This document shows, one piece after another, positions 1 to 9,041 of a stretch of 64,000 bases of DNA. The position numbers and the translations under genes are program-made. Within the stretch, counting starts at the first letter, position 1. Each line of letters starts with the position of its first letter. The DNA is from Candidatus Obscuribacterales bacterium (GTDB taxonomy: Bacteria; Cyanobacteriota; Vampirovibrionia; Obscuribacterales; Obscuribacteraceae): assembly GCA_019746975.1 (NCBI GenBank), contig JAIERK010000129.1, forward strand, positions 1 to 64,000. Direction: 5' to 3'. Below the pieces are notes generated by a model that did no database searches, was not told where the DNA came from, and saw only the letters and a program-made list of their open reading frames with translations.

Positions 1-59
1 GCATAGCCGTCGGAGCCGCGGTCGCGGGGATATCGTCGTTGTTCAAACGTAAGCGCTGA
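1..59 (+). CDS. C-terminal end of a probable membrane-anchored protein (partial)
   Basis: Reading from base 3 there are 18 codons before a TGA at 57-59. They encode a small hydrophobic stretch (IAVGAAVAGISSLF) followed by a basic KRKR end. This is the usual look of a C-terminal membrane anchor with a cytoplasmic positive tail. The rest of the gene lies outside the window, so neither family nor function can be given. It would converge with nagA. Confidence 0.4.
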   Translation, partial: IAVGAAVAGISSLFKRKR

Positions 60-170
60 AGATTTTCTCGACAGCTTTCGAAGAATTGATAGTGGAAGAC
101 GCAAAACTCAAAATAAGAGTCGAGCACACGTTTTCGCCTTCTCAATAATTCCCTGCCAAACGTATTCGCC

Positions 171-1313
171 TTATCGCGCCTCCAGCACGCCAGGTCTGGC
201 GACGATTTTGCCACCTACTATGACATGTTTAATTGCTAGAGACTCCTTATCCCAGACAACTAGATCAGCGAGTGCACCCTCATGAAGCGACCCGATCTGT
301 CCTGATAGTCCGAGCACGTGCGCAGGGTTGTAGGTCGACATCGTAATCGCGTCGCTGAACTTCATCACACCCCAGTTGACAACATTGCGTACAGCCATGT
401 CGAGTGTAATGGAAGAGCCCACCAGCCCACCACCCGTAGTACCAACTTGAGCAATATCGGTGACCAGTATCATTCGCTGGGCTTTCTTGAGTCGATAGAC
501 AAGTTCTACAGCCTGAGGCGACAGATGAAGTCCATCTGCAATCACGCAGCATGTGACATTCCGATTCAGAAGTGCTGCGCCAACCGCTCCAGGCTCTCGA
601 TGATGCAGCGGGGGTAAGGCATTGAATGTATGCGTCATGAGCGACACCCCGGCAAGAAAGGCTCGCTGAGCCTCATCCAGAGTGGCATTGGAATGTCCAA
701 GCGATACAACAACGTCTCGCTCCTGCAACCATTTAATGCACTCGTTGTGCCGGTCTCGCTCAACGGCCAGGGTAACTAAACGCACACTGTCGTTGACAAT
801 CCTCTCAAACAACTGCACTGAAGGAGCCTGAATCGATTGTGGCGGGTGGACTCCTGGTCTCTTCTCGGATAGACAGGGGCCTTCCAAATGGATACCGACC
901 ATCCGCGCGCGATCGGACAAAGGAGCCAGGCATCGCTCTTTCACGCCAACTCCTACTGACGTCAAAAGGTCTACATTTTTCCTGAGGTGGTCAGCCTGGT
1001 CGGTAATGAGGGTGGGAAGAAAGGCGGTAACCCCCGCAGCCAACATGTCTTCGGCGAGATATTGAACTTCTGCCGCCGTCGGCTCGCCCCATAAATTGCA
1101 CCGAGGGCTCCCATTCACCTGCAGATCGATGAGCCCGGGTGTCACGTAGCATCCGCTGGCATCAAGCACATGACAGTCCGAATGTCGCTTTTGATTATCA
1201 GCAACCCCCGGATGGCAAATTCGTTCAATTCGACCGTCACGAATCTCGATAGCCGCAAACCGCTCAGCTATCGGCGTTACAACGTGTCCGCCACGTACGA
1301 TAAGATTGCTCAT
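171..1313 (-). CDS. nagA: N-acetylglucosamine-6-phosphate deacetylase
   Basis: Amidohydrolase-superfamily enzyme that removes acetate from GlcNAc-6-phosphate in amino-sugar catabolism and cell-wall recycling. Seen in the sequence: the N-terminal β-sandwich part, the metal-site region PGLIDLQVNG, the IHLEGP motif with its metal-binding Glu, the SLGHSNA and THTFNAL histidine motifs, and the LVTDI segment carrying the catalytic Asp. The start is set at the ATG at 1313 (MSNLIVRGG), because the 22 codons upstream do not resemble the family. The length of 380 aa is normal. No nagB or PTS gene is adjacent, so it appears to stand alone, divergent from the coiled-coil gene at 1462. Confidence 0.9.
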   Translation of the reverse strand: MSNLIVRGGHVVTPIAERFAAIEIRDGRIERICHPGVADNQKRHSDCHVLDASGCYVTPGLIDLQVNGSPRCNLWGEPTAAEVQYLAEDMLAAGVTAFLPTLITDQADHLRKNVDLLTSVGVGVKERCLAPLSDRARMVGIHLEGPCLSEKRPGVHPPQSIQAPSVQLFERIVNDSVRLVTLAVERDRHNECIKWLQERDVVVSLGHSNATLDEAQRAFLAGVSLMTHTFNALPPLHHREPGAVGAALLNRNVTCCVIADGLHLSPQAVELVYRLKKAQRMILVTDIAQVGTTGGGLVGSSITLDMAVRNVVNWGVMKFSDAITMSTYNPAHVLGLSGQIGSLHEGALADLVVWDKESLAIKHVIVGGKIVARPGVLEAR

Positions 1314-1461
1314 TTCTCTCGCCCCGGATGTACAATAAGCAGTCAATCTAGCATGTGTAAACACTTGCGACCAGAACATTGAGCCTTATCGATTGACTAT
1401 TTATTATGCGTGGCATATTTGGATAAGGCCATAATACCCACTCCCAATCGATTGAATCCTT

Positions 1462-1965
1462 ATGACTGCACAGGGTGCACAAGGACAAACAGCAAAACCA
1501 GAGGGCGGCGAACGCATGAACGTTCAAGCGCTGGTGAGCAAGATTGTCGAACTACAAGACAAACTGGTCGAGGCCCAGGAAAAGAATCTGGTCCTGTCTA
1601 CTCAGCTGCGCGAAATGGAAATGTCGGCACGTGACGGTCAAGACCTCAAAGCCGAGCTCTCAAACCAGAGCGCCCTTCTCGCCGACAAAAGCCGGGAAAA
1701 CAAACAGCTCCATCAGGACTTATCGCGCGTAACAACGTTGCTCGAAGAGAAACTCAAAGAGAACGAAGAGTTGCACATCGCATTCACAGACCTGCAGCAT
1801 CAGCTCAGACAGCGCGAATCAGAACGAGATCTATTGGCGGTGATGCTCACCGAAAAGGAGAAGGAGCATCAGCAGCAGACACAAAACCCGCGCAGCACGG
1901 GAACCTATACGGAAGTAAACAAGAACGACGCCGGCGGCGGATGGTTCAACAAATTCAAGAAGTAA
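1462..1965 (+). CDS. Coiled-coil hypothetical protein
   Basis: 167 aa, unrecognised. Residues about 20-140 are one long heptad-patterned, Glu/Lys/Gln-rich coiled coil. The tail is glycine-rich and ends in WFNKFKK, a basic amphipathic finish that could touch membrane. There is no signal peptide. The ATG at 1462 has no clear ribosome-binding site. The in-frame ATG at 1516 (MNVQALVSK) follows AGAGGGCGG and may be the true start. A strong stem-loop at 2014-2042 follows the gene. Confidence 0.6.
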   Translation: MTAQGAQGQTAKPEGGERMNVQALVSKIVELQDKLVEAQEKNLVLSTQLREMEMSARDGQDLKAELSNQSALLADKSRENKQLHQDLSRVTTLLEEKLKENEELHIAFTDLQHQLRQRESERDLLAVMLTEKEKEHQQQTQNPRSTGTYTEVNKNDAGGGWFNKFKK

Positions 1966-2013
1966 GTTGGCGGTAAATCCTCCTCCTACCTGTTCACGCT
2001 TCCAAGATAAACA

Positions 2014-2042
2014 GTAGGACTGCGATAAACTCGCAGTCCTAC
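2014..2042. terminator. Stem-loop between convergent genes
   Basis: A perfect 12-bp stem, GTAGGACTGCGA / TCGCAGTCCTAC, with a five-base TAAAC loop. It lies between the coiled-coil gene (+) and the secreted repeat protein (-). The flanks are only moderately T-rich (TGTTTAT on the minus side), so it is a probable bidirectional terminator or 3'-end protector rather than a classical strong terminator. Confidence 0.55.
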
Positions 2043-2075
2043 CAAACTTGTTAGATCCACTTGCGAAACAGCTCC

Positions 2076-2645
2076 TCAATTCATATCCAGAGGCTGTGCA
2101 AGCGGCTGCGCATCAAGTCCTTCCGGCAGCGGTGGCACACCACCCATCGTGCTGTCTACACTGGCTGGAGACCCAGGAATTGAACTCTGCGAGCCAAAAC
2201 TGGACACATCCGGGACCAAGCCGACACCACTCGCCTTCTTCTTGGCACCTTGAATTGCCGAGCCGATCAGATTGGATACACCACTTGCGTCAACAGTGAT
2301 CGAGCGCCGCCCAAACCAGCCTTTTTTGGTCTTTATACTGTCGCCCAGAATTGACGTGACTTCGGTCTCTTTTGTACCGAACAGACCTTTCTTCTTAGAG
2401 TAGGAGTTACCTAACAGACTGACTCCCGTCTCGGTATTGCCAAGTATCCCTTTCTTGGATTCATACTTGTTGCCAAGCCGATCTTTGACCACTTTCGTCT
2501 TGTTACCGAAGATGCCATTCTTAATAGTAATCTCATCTCCAAAGCCGGTCTTGACATTCCAGTTGTTGGCCTGCGCCTGCGCCGCTGTAACGTTCGAAAA
2601 ACCAAGCGCTAATACAATGGATAAACTGCTTACGGCCTTAATCAC
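2076..2645 (-). CDS. Secreted protein with tandem ~21-residue repeats
   Basis: Unrecognised. The start is placed at the GTG at 2645, preceded by GAGGTGG, because it opens a clean signal peptide (VIKAVSSLSIVLALGF.., cleavage after AAQAQA). Codons upstream of it do not look coding. The mature part begins with about four imperfect repeats of about 21 residues with the pattern LG-[DN]-x-[YI]-x-[KS]-KKG-[ILW]-[FL]-G-x-x-x-T-x-V. They alternate polar and hydrophobic residues and look like a β-hairpin or β-solenoid repeat. A Ser/Gly/Pro-rich tail follows. About 189 aa. Probably periplasmic or surface-exposed; the function is unknown. Confidence 0.6.
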   Translation of the reverse strand: MIKAVSSLSIVLALGFSNVTAAQAQANNWNVKTGFGDEITIKNGIFGNKTKVVKDRLGNKYESKKGILGNTETGVSLLGNSYSKKKGLFGTKETEVTSILGDSIKTKKGWFGRRSITVDASGVSNLIGSAIQGAKKKASGVGLVPDVSSFGSQSSIPGSPASVDSTMGGVPPLPEGLDAQPLAQPLDMN

Positions 2646-2903
2646 AATCGCCACCTCATCGGACACATAGAACTCAAGACTCCGGCTTAGACGACATGTT
2701 CCCAAGCTCTCGAGAAACCCCGGTGGGCTCACCGCCGTGCTGTACGTGATACATATTGCCCTCAGCCAACACCTCGCAGAACTGGATATTCCGGGTCTAT
2801 GCAGAATCAGTCGAACTGTGAAAAAAGGCTGCATAAGCGGCTCCCAGTCGTTGCAGTTTGCTAAAATTGAACCCTAATCCGTACCTATTAGAAGAGAATT
2901 GTC

Positions 2904-3899
2904 TTGAAAGACGTGGGGAAAAAACTGCTCGAAGGCGACAAACGCGCATTGGCACGCGCCATCACGATTGTCGAAGCAGGCGGTCAGGAAGCCGCATCAC
3001 TAGTAAAAGAGCTCTATTACCATACCGGAAAGGCGCATATTATCGGTGTGACAGGCTCGCCCGGCGTCGGTAAATCGACCCTCGTCGATGCGCTCGTCAC
3101 GGAGATGAGAAAGGAAGGCAAGAGAGTCGCAATTCTCGCAATTGACCCATCCAGCCCATTCACAGGTGGTGCCATTTTGGGTGATCGGATAAGGATGCAA
3201 GATCATACTCTGGACAAAGACGTCTACATCCGCTCAATGGCGAATCGAGGGCATGCAGGCGGCGTCTCGCTCGGAACCTACGATGCGATCCGCATGCTCG
3301 AAGCGTATGGTTTCGAAGTCATTATTATAGAAACCGTTGGAGTTGGGCAGTCGGAGCTCGCCATCGCGCAAACGGCAGACACGACAATCCTGGTTCTAAT
3401 GCCGGGATCAGGCGACGATATACAAGCCATCAAATCCGGTATCATGGAAATTGGTGATATTTTCGTGGTAAACAAAGGCGATCTCCCGGGTGCGAATAAA
3501 TCGGCTACGGAGATCATCGCCAGCCTCGAGCTGTCGCACCACCCCACCAGCTGGTGTCCACCAGTGCTGGTCGCTATTTCCGAAACAGGCGAAGGAGTAG
3601 GTAAGATTTGGAGCTCCGTCAAGGAGCACCATGAATTTCTGTCCGACTCGGATCAACTGACAGAGCGCCGACTAGGTAAGGTTAAGGCAGAACTATCGGA
3701 AATGGTTGCTGAGATTGCTCGGACGAATCTGGAGAACTCACTAGATAAATCCAATGAAATAAGCAATGCGCTATCAGATGTGGTGGCAAGAAAAATGGAT
3801 CCACATACAGCAGCGAATGCAATCATCAAAGCTCTCTTCGGCGAAGATAGAGCTGGAATCGGGCTTGAGCGAAAAGAAACCAAGCCGGTTACTAGCTGA
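2904..3899 (+). CDS. meaB: MeaB/ArgK-type G3E-family GTPase
   Basis: P-loop GTPase of the MeaB/ArgK (formerly LAO transport ATPase) family, known as chaperones that protect or load B12-dependent methylmalonyl-CoA mutase-type enzymes. Seen: Walker A GSPGVGKST near residue 53, the family block AILAIDPSSPFTGGAILGDR, the MANRGHAGG motif, the ETVGVGQSE Walker B/switch region, and the base-specificity motif NKGD. The length of 331 aa is typical. It starts at TTG 2904 after AGAAGAGA. No mutase or other B12 enzyme lies in this window, so the client is not visible. Confidence 0.88.
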   Translation: MKDVGKKLLEGDKRALARAITIVEAGGQEAASLVKELYYHTGKAHIIGVTGSPGVGKSTLVDALVTEMRKEGKRVAILAIDPSSPFTGGAILGDRIRMQDHTLDKDVYIRSMANRGHAGGVSLGTYDAIRMLEAYGFEVIIIETVGVGQSELAIAQTADTTILVLMPGSGDDIQAIKSGIMEIGDIFVVNKGDLPGANKSATEIIASLELSHHPTSWCPPVLVAISETGEGVGKIWSSVKEHHEFLSDSDQLTERRLGKVKAELSEMVAEIARTNLENSLDKSNEISNALSDVVARKMDPHTAANAIIKALFGEDRAGIGLERKETKPVTS

Positions 3900-4010
3900 C
3901 GCGTCAGTCGACTCACAATTTTTTTCAAAGGGAGCGAGGGGCGACGCAAGAATGTCGCCAAATTTGCAATTTTAAGCAGCGCCCAGAACGCGCTCGATGC
4001 AGCAAAAATG

Positions 4011-4985
4011 CTATTTTACTCTAGCTGGTACATAAGCACTGGCTTCATCGAGTAACCGAACCGCCGATGCGCTTAACCTTAACTTGGCGGCAGCGACCAG
4101 ATCCTGCAATTGCTCGATACTCGTCGCACTGGCAATTGGTGCCGTTACGGTCGGGCGGGCCGCTACCCAGGCGAGCGCCACTTGCGCCGGATTGCAGCCA
4201 AGATCGTTAGCCACCGTATGCAGTGCGTCTACAATCCGAAATCCACGCTCGTTGAGGTACTTCTTCACACCGTCGCCACGCGCGCTCTTGCCCAAATCAT
4301 CAGCCGAGCGATACTTACCGGATAGAAATCCGCGGGCGAGGGAGAAAAACGTGATGACTCCAAGATTTTCCCTCTTGCAGAGAATCTCCAACTCCGACTC
4401 ATATCCTTCTCTGTCGTACAAATTGTACTCCGGCTGCAAGCTCTCGTATCGAATCAACCCGTGAGAGCGGCTTACCTCCAGGGCTGCCTCAAGTCGTTCC
4501 ACCTTGTAATTAGATGCCCCTACAGCCTTGACCTTCCCTTGCTTTGCCAGATCGGTAAAAGCGCCAAGAGTCTCTTCCAACGGCGTATTCGGATCATCGA
4601 TGTGGGCTTGATACAGGTCGATAGAGTCGATCTGAAGTCTCTGCAATGATTGTTCAACAGAGCTCACTATGTAGTCTCGCCTGAGACTTCCAACACCTAA
4701 TGACGGGTCCATCTTCATTCCGACTTTGGTAGCCACGACCACTCTGTCGCGTTTTCCACTCTTCTTGAGCCATCTACCGATGATCGCTTCAGACTCTCCT
4801 CCAGAGCAACCCGGGTGCCAGACTGGATAAACGTCCGCAGTATCGATCAAATTCAGACCTGCGTCGACGAACTCGTCCAGCAACTTGAATGCGGTCGGTT
4901 CATCCGCAGTCCAACCAAATACATTGCAGCCAAAGGCAAGCGGTGCAACAGTCAAGGTAGAATTTCCGATTTTTCGATGTTCCAT
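4011..4985 (-). CDS. Aldo/keto reductase
   Basis: NAD(P)H-dependent aldo/keto reductase, (β/α)8 barrel, 324 aa. The catalytic tetrad is visible: Asp and Tyr in DTADVYP, Lys in VVATKVG, His in YQAHIDD. The GASNYK block of the nucleotide-binding side is also present. The start at 4985 (MEHRKIGNS) is preferred because AGGGGAG sits a few bases upstream; the in-frame ATG 18 bases further out lacks one. The substrate cannot be read from sequence. It belongs to the broad YhdN/Tas-like group. It converges with meaB, with 111 bp between them. Confidence 0.88.
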   Translation of the reverse strand: MEHRKIGNSTLTVAPLAFGCNVFGWTADEPTAFKLLDEFVDAGLNLIDTADVYPVWHPGCSGGESEAIIGRWLKKSGKRDRVVVATKVGMKMDPSLGVGSLRRDYIVSSVEQSLQRLQIDSIDLYQAHIDDPNTPLEETLGAFTDLAKQGKVKAVGASNYKVERLEAALEVSRSHGLIRYESLQPEYNLYDREGYESELEILCKRENLGVITFFSLARGFLSGKYRSADDLGKSARGDGVKKYLNERGFRIVDALHTVANDLGCNPAQVALAWVAARPTVTAPIASATSIEQLQDLVAAAKLRLSASAVRLLDEASAYVPARVK

Positions 4986-5060
4986 TGTGCTCCCCTGTGT
5001 CAACTAACTACAACCAAGAGCGCCTACCGGCGCATAAATGTTTCGGCCCCTAACTTTCGT

Positions 5061-5216
5061 TTACGCAACAAAGGTTTTATTGGTCGGTTTTAGCGAGGTT
5101 ACACAATACTGATCAATAGTCGGCTCGTATGTGAAATATTCCGGAAGCGAGCGCAGTATCGCACCTACAACTTTGTCACTATTTTTGTTCAATTCGGTTA
5201 CTTGAATTTTCGTCAT
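5061..5216 (-). pseudogene. Remnant of a GNAT acetyltransferase N-terminus
   Basis: ATG at 5216, preceded by GGGAAAT, opens 51 codons. The text ILRSLPEYFTYEPTIDQY...KTFVA matches the usual opening of small GNAT acetyltransferases (ILxSLPEWFGIExAI..Y.....PTFVA). A TAA at 5061-5063 ends it where the family's first acetyl-CoA-binding strands should follow, and no continuation is evident in any frame downstream. I read it as a truncated gene; a genuine 51-residue peptide cannot be excluded. Confidence 0.45.
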
Positions 5217-5273
5217 TGCTATTTCCCGGATCCATGTCAGTGTGATCAGAGTTACCTGAGTTTCTTGAGAGAA

Positions 5274-5777
5274 TCAGCTTTTGGAGCTCAAGTCTGTGAG
5301 CTCGGCATTGCCTTCTCTGAACTGTCGTGTCAAATGCAGTGTATCTGAAAAAGTAGCGGTGAAGGCCTTTGATACCGCCTCTAGTGGCGCAGGAAGTTTT
5401 CGAAGATCGACATAATCGGCCGTCAACTGCTGAACTTCCGGGTGATCCACTCCGAGCGCGGCAGACTTGATATTTACGGCTCGGAGATACTGCACGTCTG
5501 CTTCTTCGAGCTTGCCGGAGTGATGGTACAACAAAGCCAGATTGTGCATGATCGAAGCAGTATCTATATGCTCCGGACCCAAACAGCGTTTATACATTTC
5601 GAGCAGTCGGACCAAGAACGGCTGGCAAGTCTGGTATTGCTTTTTCATATAAAGAACCCTGGTGACGAGCTCGAGTGCAATGCCTTTGCGCCTGTCATCA
5701 GGCGCAAATGTCTCCGCCAGTGAAAACGCCTCGAATGCAGTGGTGCGCGCCAGCTTCAGGTCAGATTGCCCCATCAC
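5274..5777 (-). CDS. TPR (kinesin-light-chain-like) protein
   Basis: 167 aa, made largely of tetratricopeptide repeats of the kinesin-light-chain type. The clearest, around residues 85-130, reads ASIMHNLALLYHHSGKLEEA followed by the typical A-x-L-G-x-D-H-P-E-V linker. There is no signal peptide. Two adjacent starts exist, GTG 5777 and ATG 5774. It lies 47 bp downstream of the permease gene on the same strand, so they are probably co-transcribed. TPRs imply a scaffold role; the partner is unknown. Confidence 0.7.
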   Translation of the reverse strand: MMGQSDLKLARTTAFEAFSLAETFAPDDRRKGIALELVTRVLYMKKQYQTCQPFLVRLLEMYKRCLGPEHIDTASIMHNLALLYHHSGKLEEADVQYLRAVNIKSAALGVDHPEVQQLTADYVDLRKLPAPLEAVSKAFTATFSDTLHLTRQFREGNAELTDLSSKS

Positions 5778-5824
5778 CTCTTGTTTTTTTCCAATAAATC
5801 TTGCCAGTTACGGGACTTTGCCAT

Positions 5825-7258
5825 TTAACTCTCCGAAACTGCCTTTTGCCGCCATAAGAAGTAAACCGGCAGCCCAAGCAGAATAATCACGAGGCTGGCG
5901 AGCGGATAATTCGGCTGAGCAAAGATCTGAGCCACCATCACGACCGACGCGCATATTATATACAAACCGGGCAGTATTGGATATAGAGGCACTTTGAATG
6001 GGCGTTCTCTTCCACTCTCTTTCTTCCTTAATATAATGATTGCCGCGACTGTAAGAACATAAAAGAGAAGAGCGGCAAATACGACGAAATCAAGTAACTG
6101 TCCGTACTTTCCTGACGTTGCCAGGACGGCTGACCAGATGCCCTGGATAACTAGTCCAAACACCGGAACATTGGTTTTTGCGTGAAGCACACCAGCTTTT
6201 TTGAAGAACAAGCCGTCCTTTGCCATGGCGTAATAGAGCCGGGGACCAGACAGAATCAAGCCGTTAAGCGCGCCGAACACAGAGATCATAATTGCACCAG
6301 CCATGATGAGCTGGCCACCCTCTCCAAAAATCACCTGCAATGCCGCGCTGCCGACTCGATCTTGCGCGGCGAACTTGATACCACGCTCGACGACGGTGGC
6401 CGAATTCTCGACACCCTGCATGGGCAGCAATAATAGATAGACAATGTTGGTCAGACAATAGAGCAAACACACGAGACCTGTCCCGATGATCAAGCTGCGC
6501 GGCAGCGTCTTGGTCGGCTCCTTAACCTCTTCGCCGGCGAATGTGATGTTATTCCACGCGTCCATTGCAAAAAGCGGACCGACGAGCGCGACGGAGAATG
6601 CAAGTAACAGCTTCATGCCTTCCAGCGGTTCACCTTGCACGTTTTTTGCGAGCCACAGGTCTGAGAAATTAGTGGCTACACCATTGTAGTTCTGGACTGC
6701 TAAGGCACCCAGAACAATCAATGAAAGAAGTGCCACCACTTTGGTGACAGTGAAGGAAGTCTGAATGAGTTTCGCCAGGTGAATGCCACCACAATTGATA
6801 GCGGTCAATAGGGCAATGATGATGAGCGCCACCAACTGCTGAGTGGAGAAGTGCCACCAATCTAGCTGAATCAAGACATTTTCGTCAGATACGGCCGGAA
6901 CGAAGACACCGAGAAATTTAGCGAACGCCACTGCGACGGCCGCATTGGTACCACTTTGGATCACCATAAAAAGTGTCCAACCATATAGAAAGCCGACGAG
7001 CTTTCCGTAAGCTTCTCGAAGAAATATATACTGTCCACCCGCCGATGGATACATTGAAGCCAACTCGCTGTAGCATGCCGCTGCTGACACTGTCAAAAGA
7101 CTTGCGAATATCCATGCAGCTAAGAACCAGCCAGTCGATCCGACTGCGCGAGCGGTGTCGGCCGCTACTATAAAGATACCGGATCCAATCATCGAGCCCA
7201 CTACGATGGCGGTTGAGTCAACCATTCCCATCGCTCTGTGAAACTGTCCACCTGTCAT
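5825..7258 (-). CDS. APC-superfamily amino acid permease
   Basis: Integral inner-membrane transporter of the amino acid-polyamine-organocation superfamily, about 12 hydrophobic segments, 477 aa. The hallmark first helix is seen (VVGSMIGSGIF, the unwound TM1 substrate motif), followed by ACYSELASMYPSAGGQY in the TM2-TM3 region. This pattern is closest to the LAT/SteT-like exchangers, so a neutral amino acid substrate is likely but not proven. The start is set at the ATG at 7258 because ATGGAGGCCCAC gives a well-spaced Shine-Dalgarno; longer in-frame extensions upstream lack one. Confidence 0.88.
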   Translation of the reverse strand: MTGGQFHRAMGMVDSTAIVVGSMIGSGIFIVAADTARAVGSTGWFLAAWIFASLLTVSAAACYSELASMYPSAGGQYIFLREAYGKLVGFLYGWTLFMVIQSGTNAAVAVAFAKFLGVFVPAVSDENVLIQLDWWHFSTQQLVALIIIALLTAINCGGIHLAKLIQTSFTVTKVVALLSLIVLGALAVQNYNGVATNFSDLWLAKNVQGEPLEGMKLLLAFSVALVGPLFAMDAWNNITFAGEEVKEPTKTLPRSLIIGTGLVCLLYCLTNIVYLLLLPMQGVENSATVVERGIKFAAQDRVGSAALQVIFGEGGQLIMAGAIMISVFGALNGLILSGPRLYYAMAKDGLFFKKAGVLHAKTNVPVFGLVIQGIWSAVLATSGKYGQLLDFVVFAALLFYVLTVAAIIILRKKESGRERPFKVPLYPILPGLYIICASVVMVAQIFAQPNYPLASLVIILLGLPVYFLWRQKAVSES

Positions 7259-7488
7259 GTGGGCCTCCATTCCTCTAACTATAGTTTCATGTTCCTGTGA
7301 TACCGGACGCCGCCCGAAAATAACCAATTCTTACGCTTATGTCATGCAGTTATGCCTTCGATCATATATCCATCCTGTATGCCGACTGGCTTGACGAGCG
7401 GTTCTCCAAACAATACGATCCTGTACAGCGCGAATCGTTACATAAGTTCGCCGTGCATACAAGTCTCTTCAGTCGCCGGAATTTTTGC

Positions 7489-8979
7489 ATGTCTAAAATC
7501 GCCATTATCAGCCAACCGGACCAAGGGGTGCTTATCGATGTAAGTGGATGTTCCACTTTGAAAGAGGCACTCGAGCATCTCAGTTCGACACTACAAGTTT
7601 CCGACCAATTCTGGCACGGAATGCACGTCTCCATCAACCTCGGAGCGCTGGCAGTTACGGCAGACGAGTTGGCGAAAATCGTGGCGCTCGCGAAGGGCGT
7701 AGGCATCAAGCCGGTCGGCATTTACTCGACCAACGACAGCACAAGAGAATCCCTCAGGACGAGCAATATCCCCCTAGGGTCCGGCAAGCCGATGACACTA
7801 CCCACGGTTGCCCTCGATTCAAACAGCATAGCGAGCGCTGAAGTTGAAGACAAAACCGTGCAGAAGAGCTCTCCATTTGCCACGATAACGATGAGGGTGG
7901 TGGACGCAATGTCCAGAAGAGCCCACAAAGAGCACGCAACACCAGATCCAGACCAACTCGAGGATATGGAGAGCGCGCACCTCAATGAAAACGAGGCTCC
8001 GCAGTCGCAATCCGCCTTCCCTCATATCAGACCTAAGCGGAAAGTGTCGCTGGATGGTCGACCGATAGGAGCCAATTCGGCCGAGCCATCGGAACGTTCA
8101 CAACCGGTGAGCAAAGAGAAGCTCGAACCCAAGCAGTCGCTCGAAGACACCGTTCCTCCATCCACGGATGCAACGAAGGAAGCTGATGAAATAGTGACAG
8201 CGATTATTGAAGGTGACTGCTCCAGGAGTCCGGACAAAGCGGCTGCAGACTGTATAGATGTAGAAGCCACCGTCGAAGCAGTTGACAACGAGAAGCCCGC
8301 AGATTGCCCGAGGATTGACCTAGTCGCGAAAGAACCGGTTCAAGCCAAGACGAAGGAAGAGTGTAATTCCGACAATGCTCCCGGCAGCGACGTCAAGGTC
8401 ATGACTATTCAAGTCGTCGACTCGATGATCGAGGCACAACCTGCACAAAAATCCATTGCTCAGGCAAGCACGATGGCCGATGAAGTAATCACCCAGGTCG
8501 ACGCGGACGCACAGATTCCTGCCAGCTCGAAATCACCATCCTCAACCCATGACATCGAGGATGCCGAAGATATCGAATTCGACGAGGAAGAGGTGGAAGC
8601 AGATTCCGTCGACCTCGAGACTCCGGCGCGCGGCGGACCGACCACACTTTATCTCAGACAGACATTGCGTTCTGGTCAAACTGTAAGTCACAAAGGGCAC
8701 CTTGTAATCATCGGTGATATCAATCCTGGTGCCGAAGTGATGGCAGATGGAGACATCACGGTCTGGGGCTGTTTGCGCGGCGTCGCCCACGCCGGCATCG
8801 GCGGCAATACCAATGCCGAAATCAGAGCACTCAAGCTCCAACCAATTCAAATCCGAATCGCACACGCAATTGCGCGTGCCCCCGACAGACCACGAGTGAG
8901 CTATTCCCAAACGACAGGACCAGAGACCGCCAGAATGGTCGACGGAAAGATCAAAGTCGTACGGTCCAGGCTTGACTAG
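7489..8979 (+). CDS. minC: Septum-site determining protein MinC with a long central insert
   Basis: Inhibitor of FtsZ ring placement. Residues 1 to about 110 fit the MinC N-terminal domain. Residues about 384-496 are the right-handed β-helix MinC C-terminal domain (LRSGQTVSHKGHLVIIGDIN, GAEVMADGDITVWGCLRG, HAGIGG). Between them lies about 270 residues of low-complexity, Glu/Asp/Ser-rich sequence without predicted fold, so the protein is 496 aa against the usual 220-270. The start at 7489 (MSKIAIISQ) is chosen because the upstream in-frame extension looks non-coding. minD follows 62 bp downstream. Confidence 0.85.
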   Translation: MSKIAIISQPDQGVLIDVSGCSTLKEALEHLSSTLQVSDQFWHGMHVSINLGALAVTADELAKIVALAKGVGIKPVGIYSTNDSTRESLRTSNIPLGSGKPMTLPTVALDSNSIASAEVEDKTVQKSSPFATITMRVVDAMSRRAHKEHATPDPDQLEDMESAHLNENEAPQSQSAFPHIRPKRKVSLDGRPIGANSAEPSERSQPVSKEKLEPKQSLEDTVPPSTDATKEADEIVTAIIEGDCSRSPDKAAADCIDVEATVEAVDNEKPADCPRIDLVAKEPVQAKTKEECNSDNAPGSDVKVMTIQVVDSMIEAQPAQKSIAQASTMADEVITQVDADAQIPASSKSPSSTHDIEDAEDIEFDEEEVEADSVDLETPARGGPTTLYLRQTLRSGQTVSHKGHLVIIGDINPGAEVMADGDITVWGCLRGVAHAGIGGNTNAEIRALKLQPIQIRIAHAIARAPDRPRVSYSQTTGPETARMVDGKIKVVRSRLD

Positions 8980-9041
8980 TAAAACATTTACGTTCCCTCC
9001 AAATCAAAATCCCACAAATCACTTCCCCACAGGTATACGGA

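Noticed and set aside
3896-3907. Perfect palindrome CTGACGCGTCAG over the meaB stop
   Set aside because: A 12-base palindrome without loop or T-run; no second copy, so likely chance.
7391-7430. Possible eroded copy of the dispersed repeat (CTTGACGAGCG...CAAACA)
   Set aside because: Only the first dozen bases match; the palindromic core is absent.
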